Of a stretch of DNA of 64,000 bases, positions 7,831-17,819 are shown in pieces (the first letter of the stretch is position 1; the number at the start of each line of letters is the position of its first letter). The translations under genes were made by a program, and so were the position numbers. The notes under the pieces are model-generated. The model saw only the letters and a program-made list of their open reading frames with translations. It was not told where the DNA came from and made no database searches. This DNA is from QHVT01 sp036389275. Lineage in GTDB: Bacteria > Acidobacteriota > Thermoanaerobaculia > Gp7-AA8. Where the stretch lies: contig DASVQE010000099.1 in assembly GCA_036389275.1 (NCBI GenBank), positions 31,881 through 95,880 on the forward strand, written 5' to 3'.

Positions 7831-8303
7831 ACGCGCCGATCCTCGAGGAAGCGCAGCTCGCCGAGGCGCTCGAGCGCGAGCGCGCCGCCGGCAAGTCGAT
7901 CGCCTTTGCCAACGGCTGCTTCGACGTGCTGCACGTCGGGCACGTGCGCTATCTGCAGGACGCCGCCCGCGTCGGGGACGTGCTGGTGGTGGCGGTCAAC
8001 GGCGATGAGTCGGTGCGGCAGCTCAAGGGCGAGGGACGTCCGGTGATGAACGAGCGCGAGCGCGCCGAGATCATCGCCGCGCTGCGCGGCGTGGCCTACG
8101 TCACCATCTTTCCGGATCGCAGTCCTTCCCGACTTCTGCAGTTCCTGAAACCCGATTTTCAGTGCAAGGGGACCGACTACACGCCCGACAGCGTGCCGGA
8201 GGCGGAGCTGGTGCGCGCGTACGGCGGCCAGGTGGTGATCGTCGGAGACCCGAAGGATCACTCCACGAGCGAGCTGCTGAAGAAGATGCGCTCTGAACGA
8301 TGA
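7827..8303 (+). CDS. hldE2/rfaE2: Heptose-1-phosphate adenylyltransferase (RfaE domain II)
   Basis: 158 residues, a cytidylyltransferase-like fold with FANGCFDVLHVGHVRYL (HxGH nucleotide-binding motif) and DHSTSELLKKMR near the C-terminus. It transfers AMP from ATP to heptose-1-phosphate. It starts in an ATGA overlap with the kinase gene. Its stop codon falls inside a TGAACGA heptamer array, so the 3' boundary has been shaped by the repeat. Confidence 0.92.
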   Translation: MNAPILEEAQLAEALERERAAGKSIAFANGCFDVLHVGHVRYLQDAARVGDVLVVAVNGDESVRQLKGEGRPVMNERERAEIIAALRGVAYVTIFPDRSPSRLLQFLKPDFQCKGTDYTPDSVPEAELVRAYGGQVVIVGDPKDHSTSELLKKMRSER

Positions 8304-8364
8304 ACGATGAAGGATGAACGATGAACGACAGCGAGGTTCAGCGTTCATCGTTCATCGTTCATCG
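8294..8364. repeat. Inverted TGAACGA heptamer arrays
   Basis: Five tandem units TGAACGA (one TGAAGGA) at 8294-8328, then a 15-nt spacer, then three TTCATCG units at 8344-8364, the reverse complement in a different phase. The pair can fold into a hairpin between two co-directional heptose genes. It contains the stop of the adenylyltransferase gene and the first ATG of the next gene. Confidence 0.85.
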
Positions 8365-9247
8365 TTCGCTCCTCGTGCTCCGTCTGTCGGCGCTCGGCGA
8401 CGTCATTCACACCATTCCCGCCGTGGCCGCGCTGCGTGAGACGTACGACGTCTCCTGGGTGGTCGAGCGGCCCTACGCGGAGCTGGTCGAGATCGTGGCG
8501 CAGGTGCACGCGATTCCGGTACGCATCAAGAAATGGGCGCGCGCGCCGCTCGTGCACCGTCGCGAGATCGCCGAGGCGCGGCGCGCGCTGCGCGGCTTCG
8601 ACGCCGCGATCGATTTTCAGGGGCTGATGAAGTCGGGGATGCTCGGGCTCGGCGCGCGGCAGCGCATCGGGTTCACGCGCGAGGCCATCCGCGAGAAGCC
8701 GGCGCTCCTCTTCACGAACGAGAAGCGTCGCGTCGACACCTCGAAGCACATCATCGAACAGAACCTCGAGCTGGCGCGCGTCGCGCCGGGCGAGGGCAAC
8801 TGGCGCTCGTTCCCGCGGCCGGTCGACGCGCACGGCGACATCGTGCTGCTGCCCGGCGCCGGCAAAGCCAACAAGCTCTGGCCGGCCGAGCGCTTCCGCC
8901 GCGTGGCGCAGCACTTCGGCGACCGCGTGCTCGTGGCCTGGGGACCGCACGAGCGCGAGCTCGCCGCGGCCATCGGCGCGCGCGCCGCGCCGCCCACCGA
9001 CCTCCGCCAGCTCGCCTTCCTGCTGCAGCGCGCGCGCGTCGTCGTCGGCGGCGACACCGGTCCGCTGCACCTCGCCGCCGCCCTCGGCACGAAGGTGGTC
9101 GGCCTCTACGGCCCGACCGATCCGCGCCGCAACGGGCCGTACGGACAACTCAATCGTTGCATCAACGTTTTTCCATCCGCGAAATCGATGGACGCGATTT
9201 CTGTTGAAGAGGTCGTGAAGCTCATCGAAAGGGTGCTCGCCGAGTGA
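8321..9247 (+). CDS. ADP-heptose:LPS heptosyltransferase (GT9)
   Basis: 308 residues from ATG 8321; an alternative GTG at 8375 starts right at the family N-terminus VLRLSALGDVIHTIPA. The first 18 residues come partly from the heptamer array, so 8375 is an attractive true start. GT9 features are LRLSALGDVIHTIP, the NKLWPAERF region, GGDTGPLHLAAALG and GLYGPTDPRRNGPYG. It would add heptose to lipid A-core, using the ADP-heptose made by the two upstream gene products. The stop overlaps the next GTG (GTGA). Confidence 0.9.
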   Translation: MNDSEVQRSSFIVHRSLLVLRLSALGDVIHTIPAVAALRETYDVSWVVERPYAELVEIVAQVHAIPVRIKKWARAPLVHRREIAEARRALRGFDAAIDFQGLMKSGMLGLGARQRIGFTREAIREKPALLFTNEKRRVDTSKHIIEQNLELARVAPGEGNWRSFPRPVDAHGDIVLLPGAGKANKLWPAERFRRVAQHFGDRVLVAWGPHERELAAAIGARAAPPTDLRQLAFLLQRARVVVGGDTGPLHLAAALGTKVVGLYGPTDPRRNGPYGQLNRCINVFPSAKSMDAISVEEVVKLIERVLAE

Positions 9248-9978
9248 CCTTCCTCCTCGCCGTGTTGCTGGCGATGCAGGTCGGCGGACCGCTGCCGGTG
9301 CAGCAGGCCTTCGCGAAAGGTGAGACCCTCGACTACAACCTCACCTGGCTGAAGATCACCGGCGGCACGGCGCGCATGACCATCGGGCCGCTCGGCGACG
9401 ACCGTTTCCGCATGACCTCCGTCGGCAAGTCGGGCACCGGCTTCTCGCGCATCTTCCGCGTGCGCGACGAGATCGAGTCGACCGTCTCGCGCGAAGACTT
9501 CTCGACGCTCCGCTACGTCAAGCGCCTCGAGCACAAGGACGACAAGAGCGACGAGCTCACCGTGATCGAAGAGGGCGTGGCCACGCGCACGCGCAAGAAG
9601 GTGAAGAAAATCGCCGTGCCGCGGCCGGTGTACGACCCGATCTCGGTCATCTACTTTCTGCGCACCCTCGACCTCTCGCCCGGCAAGACCCACCAGCTCA
9701 CGCTGATCGCCGACGGGAAGCTCTACACCGTCGACGTGCGCGTGGTGCGGCGCGAGACCATCCAGACGCCGGCCGGCACCTTCAACACCGTCGTCGTCGA
9801 GCCGCAGATGACCAGCGGCGGCGTGACGCGCGAGGAGAAGCTCTTCATCTGGTACTCCGACGACGACCGCCGCCTGCCGGTGCGCATCCGCACCGAGGTG
9901 AACTTCGGGGCGATCACGGCGACGCTGCGCGCCGTTCAGGCGGGCGCGGCCGCAGCCGAGCCTCCGACGTTAAAATAA
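9244..9978 (+). CDS. DUF3108 periplasmic protein
   Basis: 244 residues from GTG 9244, overlapping the heptosyltransferase stop by 4 bp. Residues 1-24 form a signal peptide (FLLAVLLAMQVGG...AFA). The mature part starts KGETLDYNLTWLKITGGTARM and contains VYDPISVIYFLRTLDL, typical of DUF3108, a beta-rich family often next to LPS/envelope genes. Function unknown; here it closes the heptose operon, which suggests an envelope role. Confidence 0.82.
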   Translation: MTFLLAVLLAMQVGGPLPVQQAFAKGETLDYNLTWLKITGGTARMTIGPLGDDRFRMTSVGKSGTGFSRIFRVRDEIESTVSREDFSTLRYVKRLEHKDDKSDELTVIEEGVATRTRKKVKKIAVPRPVYDPISVIYFLRTLDLSPGKTHQLTLIADGKLYTVDVRVVRRETIQTPAGTFNTVVVEPQMTSGGVTREEKLFIWYSDDDRRLPVRIRTEVNFGAITATLRAVQAGAAAAEPPTLK

Positions 9979-10010
9979 CTGACGCGTCCCTCGCGTTCCC
10001 GACTGCACCG

Positions 10011-10028
10011 GCGCCGCCCCTTCGGCGC
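10011..10028. terminator. Weak GC hairpin after the heptose operon
   Basis: GCGCCG (10011-10016), loop CCCCTT, CGGCGC (10023-10028), 33 bp after the DUF3108 stop. It has no T-run, so termination is uncertain. Confidence 0.3.
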
Positions 10029-10034
10029 GGGTGT

Positions 10035-10040
10035 TAAACT
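10035..10040 (+). promoter_or_regulatory. -10 box for the pilB operon
   Basis: TAAACT in GTGTTAAACTCG, 38 nt before ATG 10079. It predicts a leader of roughly 30 nt without an evident Shine-Dalgarno. Confidence 0.45.
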
Positions 10041-10078
10041 CGACCGTTCGAATCTATGTCCCGTGTTAGAAAGCACCT

Positions 10079-11794
10079 ATGAGTGTTCGTCTCGGTGAGC
10101 TGCTCACCAAAGCGAGCCTGATTAGTCAGGATCAGCTCAAGGAAGCGCTCCGCGTTCAGAAGGAGACCGGCGGCAAGCTCGGCGAAACGCTGATCAAGCT
10201 CGGCTTCGTCTCCGAGGAAGACATCACGGAGTGTCTCTCCCAGCAGTTCGGCGTCCCGTCGATCAACCTGCAGCACTTCGAGATCGACGCCTCCGTCATC
10301 AAGCTGATCCCGGGCGACGTCGCTCGCAAATACAACATCCTTCCGGTCAACAAGACCGGCGCCACGATCACCATCGCCATGGCCGATCCGACGAATGTCT
10401 TCGCCATGGACGACATCAAGTTCATGACCGGCTACAACGTCGAGCCGGTCGTGGCCTCGGAGCTGGGGATCAAGGCCGCCATCGACAACTACTACGGCAC
10501 GACCTCGTCGCTCGAGCTCAAGAAGGTCATGGAGGACCTGCAGACGCAGGAGACCGCCGACCTGGAAGTGCTCGAGGAAGAGGAAGAGCTCGACGTCAAT
10601 GCGCTGGCCGAGGGCGCCGAGGAAGCGCCGGTCGTCAAGCTGTGCAACCTGATCCTGACGGACGCCATCAAGCGCGGCGCGTCGGACATCCACATCGAGC
10701 CGTACGAGAAAGAATACCGGGTGCGCTTCCGGATTGACGGAATTCTGTATGAAATCATGAACCCGCCCTTGAAGCTCAAGGACGCCATGACTTCGCGCAT
10801 GAAGATCCTGGCCAAGCTCGACATCTCGGAAAAGCGCCTGCCGCAGGACGGCCGCATCAAGCTGAAGATCAAGCTCGAGGACAAGAACAAGGAGCTCGAC
10901 TTCCGCGTCTCGGTGCTGCCGACGCTCTTCGGCGAGAAGATCGTCATGCGGCTGCTCGACAAGGACAACCTCCGCCTCGACATGACCAAGCTCGGCTTCG
11001 AGCAGGAGTCGCTGACGCGCTTCGAGGAAGCGATCTTCAAGCCGTGGGGCATGGTGCTGGTGACCGGGCCGACCGGCTCGGGCAAGACCAACACGCTCTA
11101 CTCCGCGCTGGCGAAAGTGAACTCGCCGGAAGTGAACATCATGACCGCGGAAGACCCGGTGGAGTTCAACCTGCCGGGCATCAACCAGGTGCAGATGAAG
11201 GAGTCGATCGGCCTGAATTTCGCCGCGACGCTGCGCTCGTTCCTGCGGCAGGATCCGAACATCATCCTGGTCGGAGAGATCCGCGACTTCGAGACAGCGG
11301 AGATCGCCATCAAGGCGGCGCTCACAGGACACCTGGTGCTCTCGACGCTGCACACCAACGACGCGCCGTCGACGATCAACCGCCTGATGAACATGGGCAT
11401 CGAGCCGTTCCTGGTGGCCACGGCCACGCAGCTCATCGCGGCGCAGCGGCTCACGCGCCGGATCTGCTCGCAGTGCAAGGAGCCGGTGGAGATGGCGCCG
11501 CAGGCGCTGCTGAACCTCGGCTACAAGAAAGAGGAGATCGGCTCGTTCACGGTCTACAAGGGGCGCGGCTGCGACAAGTGCAACAACACCGGCTACAAGG
11601 GACGCGTCGCGCTGATCGAGGTCATGCAGATCGACGACGACATCCGCGACCTGATTCTCTCCGGCGGCACGGCCATCGACATCAAGCGGAAGGCGATGGA
11701 GAACGGCATGATCACGCTGCGCCGCTCGGGGCTCGTTAAAATCAAGGAAGGCGTGACGACCGTCGAAGAGGTCGTGCGCGAGACGGTTCTGTAA
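10079..11794 (+). CDS. pilB: Type IV pilus assembly ATPase PilB
   Basis: 571 residues. An N-terminal T2SSE_N/MshEN domain (about 1-150: LGELLTKASLISQDQLKEAL) precedes the GspE ATPase. Walker A GPTGSGKTNTLYSAL is near residue 330, the Asp box and Walker B NIILVGEIRDFETAE follow, then a His box (LSTLHTNDAP). A tetracysteine zinc motif (CSQCKE ... GCDKCNNTGYKGR) follows, as in extension motors. It powers pilin polymerisation on the inner membrane, with PilC as platform. First gene of pilB-pilT-pilC. Confidence 0.96.
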   Translation: MSVRLGELLTKASLISQDQLKEALRVQKETGGKLGETLIKLGFVSEEDITECLSQQFGVPSINLQHFEIDASVIKLIPGDVARKYNILPVNKTGATITIAMADPTNVFAMDDIKFMTGYNVEPVVASELGIKAAIDNYYGTTSSLELKKVMEDLQTQETADLEVLEEEEELDVNALAEGAEEAPVVKLCNLILTDAIKRGASDIHIEPYEKEYRVRFRIDGILYEIMNPPLKLKDAMTSRMKILAKLDISEKRLPQDGRIKLKIKLEDKNKELDFRVSVLPTLFGEKIVMRLLDKDNLRLDMTKLGFEQESLTRFEEAIFKPWGMVLVTGPTGSGKTNTLYSALAKVNSPEVNIMTAEDPVEFNLPGINQVQMKESIGLNFAATLRSFLRQDPNIILVGEIRDFETAEIAIKAALTGHLVLSTLHTNDAPSTINRLMNMGIEPFLVATATQLIAAQRLTRRICSQCKEPVEMAPQALLNLGYKKEEIGSFTVYKGRGCDKCNNTGYKGRVALIEVMQIDDDIRDLILSGGTAIDIKRKAMENGMITLRRSGLVKIKEGVTTVEEVVRETVL

Positions 11795-11805
11795 GCGGAG
11801 ATCGA

Positions 11806-12939
11806 ATGCCAGTCACTCTGCATCAGCTTCTCAAGACCATGGTCGAGCGCGGCGGCTCGGATCTGCACGTGACCACGAACTCGCCTCCGCAGATCCGCAT
11901 CGACGGCAAGCTCGTGCCGCTGGACATGCCGCCGCTGAGCGCGCCGGAGACCAAGCAGCTCGCCTACTCGGTGCTCACCGACGCGCAGAAGCACCGCTTC
12001 GAGGAGGCGCTGGAGCTCGACCTCTCGTTCGGCATCAAAGGGCTGGCCCGCTTCCGCGCCAACATCTTCAACCAGCGCGGCGCTACGGCCGCGGTCTACC
12101 GGCAGATCCCGTACGAGATCCTCGGCTTCAAGGAGCTCGGCCTGCCGCCGGTGGTCGAGGAGATCTGCAACAAGCCGCGCGGCCTGGTGCTCGTCACCGG
12201 CCCGACCGGCTCGGGCAAGTCGACCACGCTGGCGGCGATGATCGACAAGATCAACCGCGAGCGCCACGAGCACATCATCACCATCGAGGACCCGGTCGAG
12301 TTCCTCCATCAACACAAGAACTGCATCGTCAATCAACGGGAGCTGCACGCCGACACGCACTCGTTCGCGAACTCGCTCAAGTCGGCGCTGCGGCAGGATC
12401 CGGACGTGGTCCTGATCGGCGAGATGCGCGACCTCGAGACCATCGAGTCGGCGCTGCGCATCGCCGAGACGGGCCACCTCACCTTCGGCACGCTGCACAC
12501 CAACTCCGCGGCGCAGACCATCAACCGCATCGTCGACGTCTTCCCGGCGCACCAGCAGCCGCAGATCCGCGCGCAGCTCTCGTTCGTGCTCGAAGGGATC
12601 ATGTGTCAGACGCTGCTGCCGAAAGCGAACGGCAAGGGGCGCGTGATGGCGATGGAGATCCTCGTCCCGAACGCCGCCATCCGCAATCTGATCCGCGAGG
12701 ACAAGGTCCACCAGATCTATTCGATGATGCAGACCGGGCAGTCGAAGTACGGAATGCAGACTTTCAATCAGTCGTTGGCGACGCTGTACTTCAAGAAGCT
12801 GATCACGCTGCAGACGGCGCTCTCGCGCTCGTCGAATCCCGACGAGTTGCAGGAGATGATCTCGCGCGGCGCCGGCGCGTTGTTCCCGCAGGGACCGCCC
12901 GCGGCGATCGGCGCCTCGCGCCCGTCGCGGCCGGCTTGA
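11806..12939 (+). CDS. pilT: Type IV pilus retraction ATPase PilT
   Basis: 377 residues, GGAG about 7 nt before the ATG and 11 bp after pilB. Walker A GPTGSGKSTTLAAM at about 131-144, Asp box region EDPVEF, Walker B VVLIGEMRDLETIESAL, His box TFGTLHTNSAAQTINRIVD, and the PilT C-terminal motif AIRNLIREDKVHQIYSMMQTG. It drives pilus retraction. The Ala/Pro/Arg tail (about 345-377) is unrelated to the fold. Confidence 0.96.
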   Translation: MPVTLHQLLKTMVERGGSDLHVTTNSPPQIRIDGKLVPLDMPPLSAPETKQLAYSVLTDAQKHRFEEALELDLSFGIKGLARFRANIFNQRGATAAVYRQIPYEILGFKELGLPPVVEEICNKPRGLVLVTGPTGSGKSTTLAAMIDKINRERHEHIITIEDPVEFLHQHKNCIVNQRELHADTHSFANSLKSALRQDPDVVLIGEMRDLETIESALRIAETGHLTFGTLHTNSAAQTINRIVDVFPAHQQPQIRAQLSFVLEGIMCQTLLPKANGKGRVMAMEILVPNAAIRNLIREDKVHQIYSMMQTGQSKYGMQTFNQSLATLYFKKLITLQTALSRSSNPDELQEMISRGAGALFPQGPPAAIGASRPSRPA

Positions 12940-12968
12940 TGGACGAAGGGAATCCCAGGAGCTGAACG

Positions 12969-14171
12969 ATGCCGACATTCGAGTGGAAGGGAACGGCCAG
13001 GAACGGGCAGACGCAGACGGGTGTGCTGGTCGCGGACTCGAAAGACGCCGTGATCAACGTGATGCGGCGGCAGCAGATCGTCGTCACCGCGGTCAAGGAG
13101 AAAGGGAAGGAGATCGCGCTGCCGAAGTTCGGCGGGCGCGTGGCGCCGCAGCAGATCGCCATCTTCACCCGGCAGTTCTCGGTCATGATCGACGCCGGCC
13201 TGCCTCTGGTGCAGTGCCTGGAGATCCTCGGCGCGCAGCAGGAGAACAAGACCTTCAAGCGGACGCTGATCCAGATCCGCCAGGACGTCGAGTCGGGCTC
13301 GAGCCTGGCCGACGCGATGCGCAAGCATCCGAAGGTCTTCAACGATCTGTTCACGAACATGGTCGCCGCCGGCGAGGCGGGCGGTATCCTCGACACGATC
13401 CTGCAGCGCCTGGCCACGTACATCGAGAAAGCGGTCAAGCTGAACTCGCAGGTGAAGTCGGCCATGATCTACCCGGTCGCCGTCATCTCCATCGCCGCGA
13501 TCGTCGTGGCCATCATTCTCTGGAAAGTCATCCCGGTGTTCGCCTCGCTGTTCGAATCGCTCGGCGCACAGCTCCCGCTGCCGACGCGCGTCGTCATCGC
13601 GCTGTCGAACTTCATCGCCAGCTTCTGGTGGCTGATCACGATGCTGATCATCGTGACCATCTACGCGGTGCGGCGCTATCACCAGACCTACAAAGGGAAG
13701 CGCGTGCTCGACGGGCTGCTGCTGAAGATGCCGGTCCTCGGCATGCTGCTGCGCAAGATCGCCGTGGCGCGCTTCTGCCGCACGCTCTCGACGCTGACCT
13801 CGTCCGGCGTGCCGATCCTCGACGGCCTGCAGATCACCGCCCGCACCGCCGGCAACTCGGTGGTGGAAGACGCGATCATGGCCACGCGCAAGTCGGTCGA
13901 GGAAGGCAAGACCATCGCCGAGCCGCTCGGCGATACGGAAGTCTTCCCGCCGATGGTCGTGCAGATGATCGCCGTCGGCGAACAGACCGGTGCGCTCGAC
14001 ACGATGCTCACCAAGATCGCGGATTTTTACGAGGATGAAGTCGACGTCGCCGTGGCCGGTCTGATGAAGCTCCTCGAGCCGATCCTGATCGCCTTCCTCG
14101 GCGTCGCCATCGGCGGCATCGTCATCGCGATGTACATGCCGATGTTCTCGCTCATCGGGCAAATCGGATAG
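12969..14171 (+). CDS. pilC: Type IV pilus inner-membrane platform protein PilC
   Basis: 400 residues with two T2SSF domains (about 70-195 and 270-395) and three membrane segments (about 170-195, 220-240, 375-398). Landmarks are MPTFEWKGTARNGQTQTG, FTRQFSVMIDAGLPLVQCLEIL, VAAGEAGGILDTIL and MIAVGEQTGALDTML. It couples the PilB/PilT motors to pilin. No pilA, pilM-Q or prepilin peptidase is in the window, so those lie elsewhere. Confidence 0.95.
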   Translation: MPTFEWKGTARNGQTQTGVLVADSKDAVINVMRRQQIVVTAVKEKGKEIALPKFGGRVAPQQIAIFTRQFSVMIDAGLPLVQCLEILGAQQENKTFKRTLIQIRQDVESGSSLADAMRKHPKVFNDLFTNMVAAGEAGGILDTILQRLATYIEKAVKLNSQVKSAMIYPVAVISIAAIVVAIILWKVIPVFASLFESLGAQLPLPTRVVIALSNFIASFWWLITMLIIVTIYAVRRYHQTYKGKRVLDGLLLKMPVLGMLLRKIAVARFCRTLSTLTSSGVPILDGLQITARTAGNSVVEDAIMATRKSVEEGKTIAEPLGDTEVFPPMVVQMIAVGEQTGALDTMLTKIADFYEDEVDVAVAGLMKLLEPILIAFLGVAIGGIVIAMYMPMFSLIGQIG

Positions 14172-14193
14172 GCGCGCGGCGTGGCCGCGCGCC
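14171..14193. terminator. GC-rich hairpin right after pilC
   Basis: GGCGCGCGGC (14171-14180), loop GTG, GCCGCGCGCC (14184-14193): a perfect 10-bp stem starting at the last base of the pilC stop. No T-run follows, so it may stabilise the 3' end rather than terminate. Confidence 0.45.
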
Positions 14194-14199
14194 GGTGCA

Positions 14200-14380
14200 A
14201 AGTGCTAAGTGCTGAGTGCAGGCGCGTCCGGACCGGCCGCACGCGCACTGCACGTGTCGCGACCCTGTACTCGCGCTGCAGGTGGTCACCCGCGCCGCGA
14301 GTGCCGCTCGCCACGCAGGTGCCCAGCACTTTGCACTTAGCACTTAGCACTTAGCACTTAGCACTTAGCACTTAGCACTC
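14200..14380. repeat. Inverted AGCACTT heptamer arrays in the pilC-pilS interval
   Basis: Left arm: three units AAGTGCT, AAGTGCT, GAGTGCA at about 14200-14220. Right arm: eight units from 14325 to 14380 (AGCACTT, TGCACTT, five AGCACTT, AGCACTC), ending 2 bp before the pilS ATG. The 104 bp between them show no gene. This fills the 211-bp interval and leaves no normal Shine-Dalgarno for pilS. Confidence 0.85.
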
Positions 14381-14382
14381 TC

Positions 14383-16005
14383 ATGTCCTCCGATACCCGG
14401 ATGCTGATCGCGGTGCGCGTGGTCGTGGTGACCACGCTGCTCCTGGCCGCGCTCATCATCCAGTACACGGTGCGGCAGGTCCTGCCGCTCAACTATCTCT
14501 ACATCGCCGCGGGACTCACGTATGCGCTGACGCTCGGCTACATCGCTCTCGGCGTGACGGTGCCGTCGCGCGCGGTGAATCTGATGATCCAGATCGGCGG
14601 CGATCTGGCGGTGGAGACGCTGCTGGTCTACTTCACCGGCGGTCTCGACTCACCCTTCTCCTTTCTCTACCTCGTCTCGATCATCACCGCGTCGATGCTG
14701 CTCTATCGCCGCGGCGGACTGCTCGCCGCGTCGGGCGCGGCCATCCTCTACGGCGCGCTGGTCGACCTGATGTACTACGGCGTCTTCCCGATGCCGGAGC
14801 AGTCGCTCTTCCTGCCGATCGCCTGGACCTCGTCGCGGCTCTACTACAACATGGCCGCGAACTTCGCCGGCTTCTACGCCACGGCGCTGCTCACCTCGTA
14901 TCTCTCCGAGAAACTGCAGCGCACCTCCGAGGAGCTCGACGTGAACCGGCAGAACCTCGCGGAGCTGCGCGCGCTCAATCAGAACGTGGTCGAGTCGATC
15001 CCGTCGGGCCTCATCACGCTCGCGCCGAACGGCACCGCCGCATTCGTCAATCCCGCCGGCGCGCAGATCCTGCAGTCGCAGCCGGCGTCCATCCTCGGCC
15101 GCCACGTCGTGGAGCTCGGCTTCTTCGATCAGCAGGGCTGGGACGAGACGCTCGCGCAGCTCGCGCGCGGCGTGGTCGTGCGCGACGAGATCGAAGGCGT
15201 CGAGGTCGACGGCGAGCGCCGCAGCCTCGGCTTCGCCGTCAGTCCGCTCAGCACCCTCGACGGCGCCGCGGCCGGCTACACGCTCATCTTCCAGGACCTC
15301 ACCGACATGAAGAAGCTGGAAGCGGAAGTGCGGCTGAAAGACCGCATGGCCGCGGTGGGCGAGCTCTCGGCCGGCATCGCTCACGAGATCCGCAATCCGC
15401 TGGCGGCGATCGCCGGGTCGGTGCAGGTGCTGAAGAATTCGCAGTCGCTCTCACCGCAGGAACAGCGGCTGATGTCGATCGTGCTGAAGGAATCGGAGCG
15501 GCTGAACAAATCGATCTCCGACTTTTTGAGGTTCGTCAGGCCGCAGGAAAAACGGAGCGTCGCCTTCGACGTCGCGGCCAGTCTCTCCGAGACGCTCGAC
15601 CTGCTGGCGAACTCGCCGGAGCTGCAGCGCGAGCACGAGATCGTGCGCGAGATCGCGCCGCCGTCGTACCAGCTCGTCGGCGACGCCGATCAGATCCGCC
15701 AGGTCTTCTGGAATCTCGCGCGCAATGCCGTGCAGGCCATGCCGCGCGGCGGCGTGCTGACGGTGCGCACGGTCGTCGACGACGGCTCTTATCACATCGT
15801 CTTCTCCGACAGCGGACGAGGAATGTCGCAGGGAGATTTGCAGCGCCTCTTTCAGCCCTTCCGCACGAACTTTCCCTCGGGCACGGGACTGGGGATGGCC
15901 ATCTCCTACCGCATCGTGCAGGAGCATGGCGGCAGGATCGAGGTCGTGTCGCGCGAAGGCCTCGGCACGGCCATCACGGTCACGCTGCCGAGCAAAGTAC
16001 ACTGA
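14383..16005 (+). CDS. pilS: PilS-like membrane sensor histidine kinase with PAS domain
   Basis: 540 residues. About six membrane helices occupy residues 5-190 (including GGLDSPFSFLYLVSIITASM, typical of PilS), a PAS domain spans about 205-310 (VVESIPSGLITLAPNG), then HisKA with His334 in IAHEIRNPL and an HATPase domain (NLARNAVQ, DSGRGMS, GTGLGMAISYRIVQEHGG). It probably autophosphorylates and signals to a PilR-type activator of pilin genes. The cognate regulator is not adjacent: ruvB follows after 5 bp. Its start codon abuts the heptamer array, so expression may vary with repeat number. Confidence 0.9.
   Translation: MSSDTRMLIAVRVVVVTTLLLAALIIQYTVRQVLPLNYLYIAAGLTYALTLGYIALGVTVPSRAVNLMIQIGGDLAVETLLVYFTGGLDSPFSFLYLVSIITASMLLYRRGGLLAASGAAILYGALVDLMYYGVFPMPEQSLFLPIAWTSSRLYYNMAANFAGFYATALLTSYLSEKLQRTSEELDVNRQNLAELRALNQNVVESIPSGLITLAPNGTAAFVNPAGAQILQSQPASILGRHVVELGFFDQQGWDETLAQLARGVVVRDEIEGVEVDGERRSLGFAVSPLSTLDGAAAGYTLIFQDLTDMKKLEAEVRLKDRMAAVGELSAGIAHEIRNPLAAIAGSVQVLKNSQSLSPQEQRLMSIVLKESERLNKSISDFLRFVRPQEKRSVAFDVAASLSETLDLLANSPELQREHEIVREIAPPSYQLVGDADQIRQVFWNLARNAVQAMPRGGVLTVRTVVDDGSYHIVFSDSGRGMSQGDLQRLFQPFRTNFPSGTGLGMAISYRIVQEHGGRIEVVSREGLGTAITVTLPSKVH
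15998..16003 (+). promoter_or_regulatory. Leaderless-type -10 box for ruvB inside the end of pilS
   Basis: TACACT with a 7-nt gap to GTG 16011. The last T is the first base of the pilS TGA stop, so promoter and coding sequence overlap. Confidence 0.6.
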
Positions 16006-16010
16006 GCGGA

Positions 16011-17033
<1,023 letters not shown>

Positions 17034-17039
17034 CGCGAG

Positions 17040-17819
17040 CTACGGCTGCGGTGAGATGGTGGTGATGTGCTGCGTCTCGTTGTTCGTCACGCTGACGAAC
17101 GCCCACACCGGCACGTTCGCGCCGACCGGCTCGACGATCACGGCCACCGGCGCGCCGTATCCCTGGAACGTCGACAGCACTCCGTACGCCGGCTCGAAGA
17201 CGTTGCGCGACGCGGCGAGCGTCACGAATTCCGGCTGCGGCGGCAGGATCGTCGGCGAGCCGATGATCTCCGGACCTTCGAACGAGACCTGCACCGTCAC
17301 CGGCTCGTTGGCGTAGACGCGCAGCGTGTTGCGGAATTGCGAGCCGAGCGGCACGCCCGGCAGCACGATCCGCGTCGAGAAGTCGCGCTCGCGCACGACC
17401 CGCAGCTCGGTGCCGAAGTTCGTGGCGTTGCGGCTCACGTCGAACGCGCGCAGGTTCGCGGCGAGGCGGCCGCTCTCTCCTTTCGGCACGTAGATGAAGC
17501 GCGCCGGCGTGCCGTTGTTGACGATGTCGGCCGGCATCACCCAGCTCTGCGGCTCGAGGTGCAGCGGCTGATTCGGATCGACGAAGCAGAGCTCGACGGG
17601 ACAGAAGCGCTGCAGTCCCCAGACAGTCACCGGCTGTTCGGTGCTGCGGTTCCAGAGCGTCAGCTCCGTGCGGAACTGTGAGCCGAACGCGCCGTTGACG
17701 GGCGCCGACAGCAGCGGCACGAGGATGCGGTCGAACGCTTGCGGATCGGTGGTGGGCGTCTGCGCCGCGAGCGATGCGGCGAAGGTGAGTGCGGCAAAGA
17801 GTCGTGCAATGTTTTTCAT
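17040..17819 (-). CDS. Secreted paralogue 4 of a four-gene operon (no IPT domain)
   Basis: 259 residues, signal peptide 1-19 (NIARLFAALTFAASLAAQ). The mature part follows the shared paralogue plan: AFDRILVPLLSAPVNGAFG, FRTELTLWN, a Cys pair (CPVELCF), NLRAFDVSRNATNFGTEL, FRNTLRVYA, then the C-terminal signature VSVTNNETQHITTISPQP. Beta-rich and Ig-like by appearance; no catalytic motif seen. It starts in an ATGA overlap with the gene upstream, so translation is coupled. Function unknown; an extracellular or surface role is likely from the signal peptide. Confidence 0.82.
   Translation of the reverse strand: MKNIARLFAALTFAASLAAQTPTTDPQAFDRILVPLLSAPVNGAFGSQFRTELTLWNRSTEQPVTVWGLQRFCPVELCFVDPNQPLHLEPQSWVMPADIVNNGTPARFIYVPKGESGRLAANLRAFDVSRNATNFGTELRVVRERDFSTRIVLPGVPLGSQFRNTLRVYANEPVTVQVSFEGPEIIGSPTILPPQPEFVTLAASRNVFEPAYGVLSTFQGYGAPVAVIVEPVGANVPVWAFVSVTNNETQHITTISPQP

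Noticed and set aside
14325..14380. CRISPR array from the regular AGCACTT repeats
   Set aside because: Period is 7 nt with no spacers; no cas genes.
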